From NCBI GenBank assembly GCA_024404735.1, contig JAKSPP010000063.1, positions 1 to 8,184 of the forward strand: a stretch of DNA of 8,184 nt. Direction: 5' to 3'. The stretch is from Oscillospiraceae bacterium. GTDB taxonomy: Bacteria > Bacillota > Clostridia > Oscillospirales > Oscillospiraceae. Every line of letters starts with the position of its first letter. Position 1 is the stretch's first letter. Of the stretch, positions 6,896 through 8,184 are shown piece after piece. The position numbers and the translations under genes were made by a program. Under the pieces are notes generated by a model. The model worked only from the letters and a program-made list of their open reading frames with translations, did no database searches and was not told the DNA's origin.

Positions 6896-8184
6896 GCTTT
6901 GCGTCTTTGCGGGCACAACGGAGGGAAGAAAGCTTGCCTCATTTCTCGGCGGTCAGGAAAATGTTACTGCAACTATATGCGTTGCAACCGATTACGGTGA
7001 GCAGCTCATTTCCCCCTCGGATAATATAACGGTTTCAAGCAAACGCCTCACAAAGGATGAAATGAAGGAATTCTTTGTAAACGAGGGCTTCTGTCTTGTA
7101 ATCGATGCAACTCATCCCTATGCTGCTGTAGTAACGGAAAACATCTCCTCTGCATGTGCGGAAACAGGAACAGAATATATTCGTCTTCTGAGAGAAAACT
7201 CGGGAGTTGCACTTTGCGGTGATGTTTTTTATGCTTCGGATACTGAAGCCGCTGCCGAGTTTCTCGCGGGAACAGACGGAAATATTCTCCTTACAACAGG
7301 CAGCAAGGAAATAGCCAAATACTCGTCAATCCCGGGCTTTGCGGACAGAGTATTTGCCAGGGTTCTCCCTATGGATTCTTCTCTTAAAGCCTGCAGCGAT
7401 GCCGGACTTAAGCCTGCTAATATTCTTGCAATTCAGGGACCCTTTTCCGAGGAAATGAACATTTCAATGCTTCGTTTCACAAATGCAAAGTATCTTGTTA
7501 CAAAAGACGGAGGAAGTGCCGGAGGCTTCGGTGAGAAGATGTCTGCATGCCTGAGAGAAAATGTATGCGCGGTAATAATAGGAAGACCGCCTCAGCTTGA
7601 GGGACTTTCCTTCGGTGAGACTATAAGGCGTCTTTGCTCTCGCTTCGGTCTGAAAAGAAGACCTCATGTTTCTGTTGTAGGTATAGGCCCGGGAAACAAA
7701 GAAAATATGACAGTCGAGGTGCTGAAGGCAGTTGAACAGGCTCAATGCCTTATTGGCGCCGAAAGAATGCTTTCTGCAGTTGCTTCCCCTTCACAGATGA
7801 CCATTGAGGCAATAGCACCCTCTGCTATAGCAAAGGCAATAGAGGATGAGACGGAATTCTTTGATTTTTCTGTTGTAATGTCCGGAGATTCCGGATTTTT
7901 CAGCGGAACCAAAAAGCTTCTTCCTCTTCTCAGCGAATGCGAGGTTTCGGTTCTTCCGGGAATAAGCTCTCTTTCTTATCTGTGTTCAAGAACGGGCGAG
8001 TCCTATGAGGATGTTAAACTTGTTTCCACTCATGGACGGGATCATAATATCGTTGCCGATGTACGCAGAAACAGAAGAGTGTTTACTCTTGTGGGCGGAG
8101 AAAACGGTGCCGGTAAGCTCTGCAGAACGCTCTGCGAGGCGGGGCTCGGAGAGGTAACCGTTTGTGTCGGCTCAAAGCTCAGTT
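6888..8184 (+). CDS. cbiJ/cbiE: CbiJ-CbiE fusion: cobalt-precorrin-6A reductase + cobalt-precorrin-7 C5-methyltransferase (3' truncated by window)
   Basis: Reading by hand from the ATG at 6888 gives one open frame of 432 codons without a stop to the window edge. Residues 1 to about 250 are CbiJ/CobK, the NAD(P)H-dependent reductase of the macrocycle: FAGTTEGRKLA (7-17), IDATHPYA (72-79), LTTGSKEI (135-142), KDGGSAGGFGEK (206-217) and IIGRP (230-234). From P259 a tetrapyrrole methylase of the CbiE type follows: VVGIGPGNKENMTVE (263-277), MSGDSGFFSG (331-340), LPGISSLSYL (356-365) and the CbiE-like STHGRDHN. CbiE methylates C5 after CbiJ reduction. About 174 CbiE residues are visible, so the domain is almost complete; CbiT could follow beyond the edge, as in common CbiET proteins. 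The start overlaps cbiH by 8 bp, with a weak GAGG at 6876-6879. Confidence 0.93.
   Translation, partial: MYKLCVFAGTTEGRKLASFLGGQENVTATICVATDYGEQLISPSDNITVSSKRLTKDEMKEFFVNEGFCLVIDATHPYAAVVTENISSACAETGTEYIRLLRENSGVALCGDVFYASDTEAAAEFLAGTDGNILLTTGSKEIAKYSSIPGFADRVFARVLPMDSSLKACSDAGLKPANILAIQGPFSEEMNISMLRFTNAKYLVTKDGGSAGGFGEKMSACLRENVCAVIIGRPPQLEGLSFGETIRRLCSRFGLKRRPHVSVVGIGPGNKENMTVEVLKAVEQAQCLIGAERMLSAVASPSQMTIEAIAPSAIAKAIEDETEFFDFSVVMSGDSGFFSGTKKLLPLLSECEVSVLPGISSLSYLCSRTGESYEDVKLVSTHGRDHNIVADVRRNRRVFTLVGGENGAGKLCRTLCEAGLGEVTVCVGSKLS
7662..8184 (+). other. cbiE: CbiE domain within the CbiJ-CbiE open frame
   Basis: This marks the approximate domain boundary inside the fused gene. The reductase part ends with a short basic linker (RFGLKRR) and the methylase starts at proline 259. 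No stop codon or ribosome binding site separates the two parts, so in this sequence they form one polypeptide. Confidence 0.88.

Noticed and set aside
1..8184. Search for riboswitch, promoter, terminator, tRNA, CRISPR or insertion-sequence remnants
   Set aside because: All bases except gaps of 3 and 8 bp are coding on the + strand; I saw no B12-box-like element, direct-repeat array or transposase. Control elements must lie outside the window.

Overview
The window is a dense, single-strand (+) piece of the anaerobic (cobalt-early) cobalamin biosynthesis operon, preceded by the last two genes of a FecCD/BtuCD-type ABC importer. The enzyme set (CbiD and CbiG, with CbiA/C/F/H/J/E-type proteins) marks the oxygen-independent corrin-ring route. 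Strong AAGGAGG-like ribosome binding sites, frequent TTG/GTG starts, moderate GC by eye and the flavour of the protein sequences suggest an anaerobic Bacillota, most likely a gut-type clostridium of the Oscillospiraceae/Lachnospiraceae kind. This taxonomic guess is inference.

Layout: 1-177 is the C-terminal end of a FecCD permease, cut by the window edge. 181-1287 is its ATPase, which carries an unusual extra C-terminal domain of about 110 residues. Then come cbiA (1284-2654), cbiC (2638-3261), cbiD (3261-4391), cbiF (4400-5155), cbiG (5152-6171), cbiH (6164-6895, corrected to a TTG start), and an open frame starting at 6888 that runs off the right edge. That last frame encodes a fused CbiJ-CbiE protein and may continue into CbiT. 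Almost every junction overlaps by 1-17 bp; the largest gap is 8 bp. The window therefore holds no intergenic space, promoter, terminator or riboswitch.

How the genes work together: CbiH methylates C17 and contracts the ring, CbiF methylates C11, CbiG opens the delta-lactone and removes the two-carbon fragment, CbiD methylates C1, CbiJ reduces the ring, CbiE methylates C5 (with a CbiT partner for C15 and decarboxylation), CbiC moves the C11 methyl to C12, and CbiA amidates the a and c side chains to give cob(II)yrinate a,c-diamide. CbiL and a cobaltochelatase (CbiK/CbiX) are needed before CbiH but are not in the window. The upstream importer most plausibly brings in corrinoids, so uptake and de novo synthesis would share one transcript, probably under a cobalamin riboswitch further upstream.

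I see no wholly new system. The most interesting points are the extra domain on the ATPase and the CbiJ-CbiE fusion.
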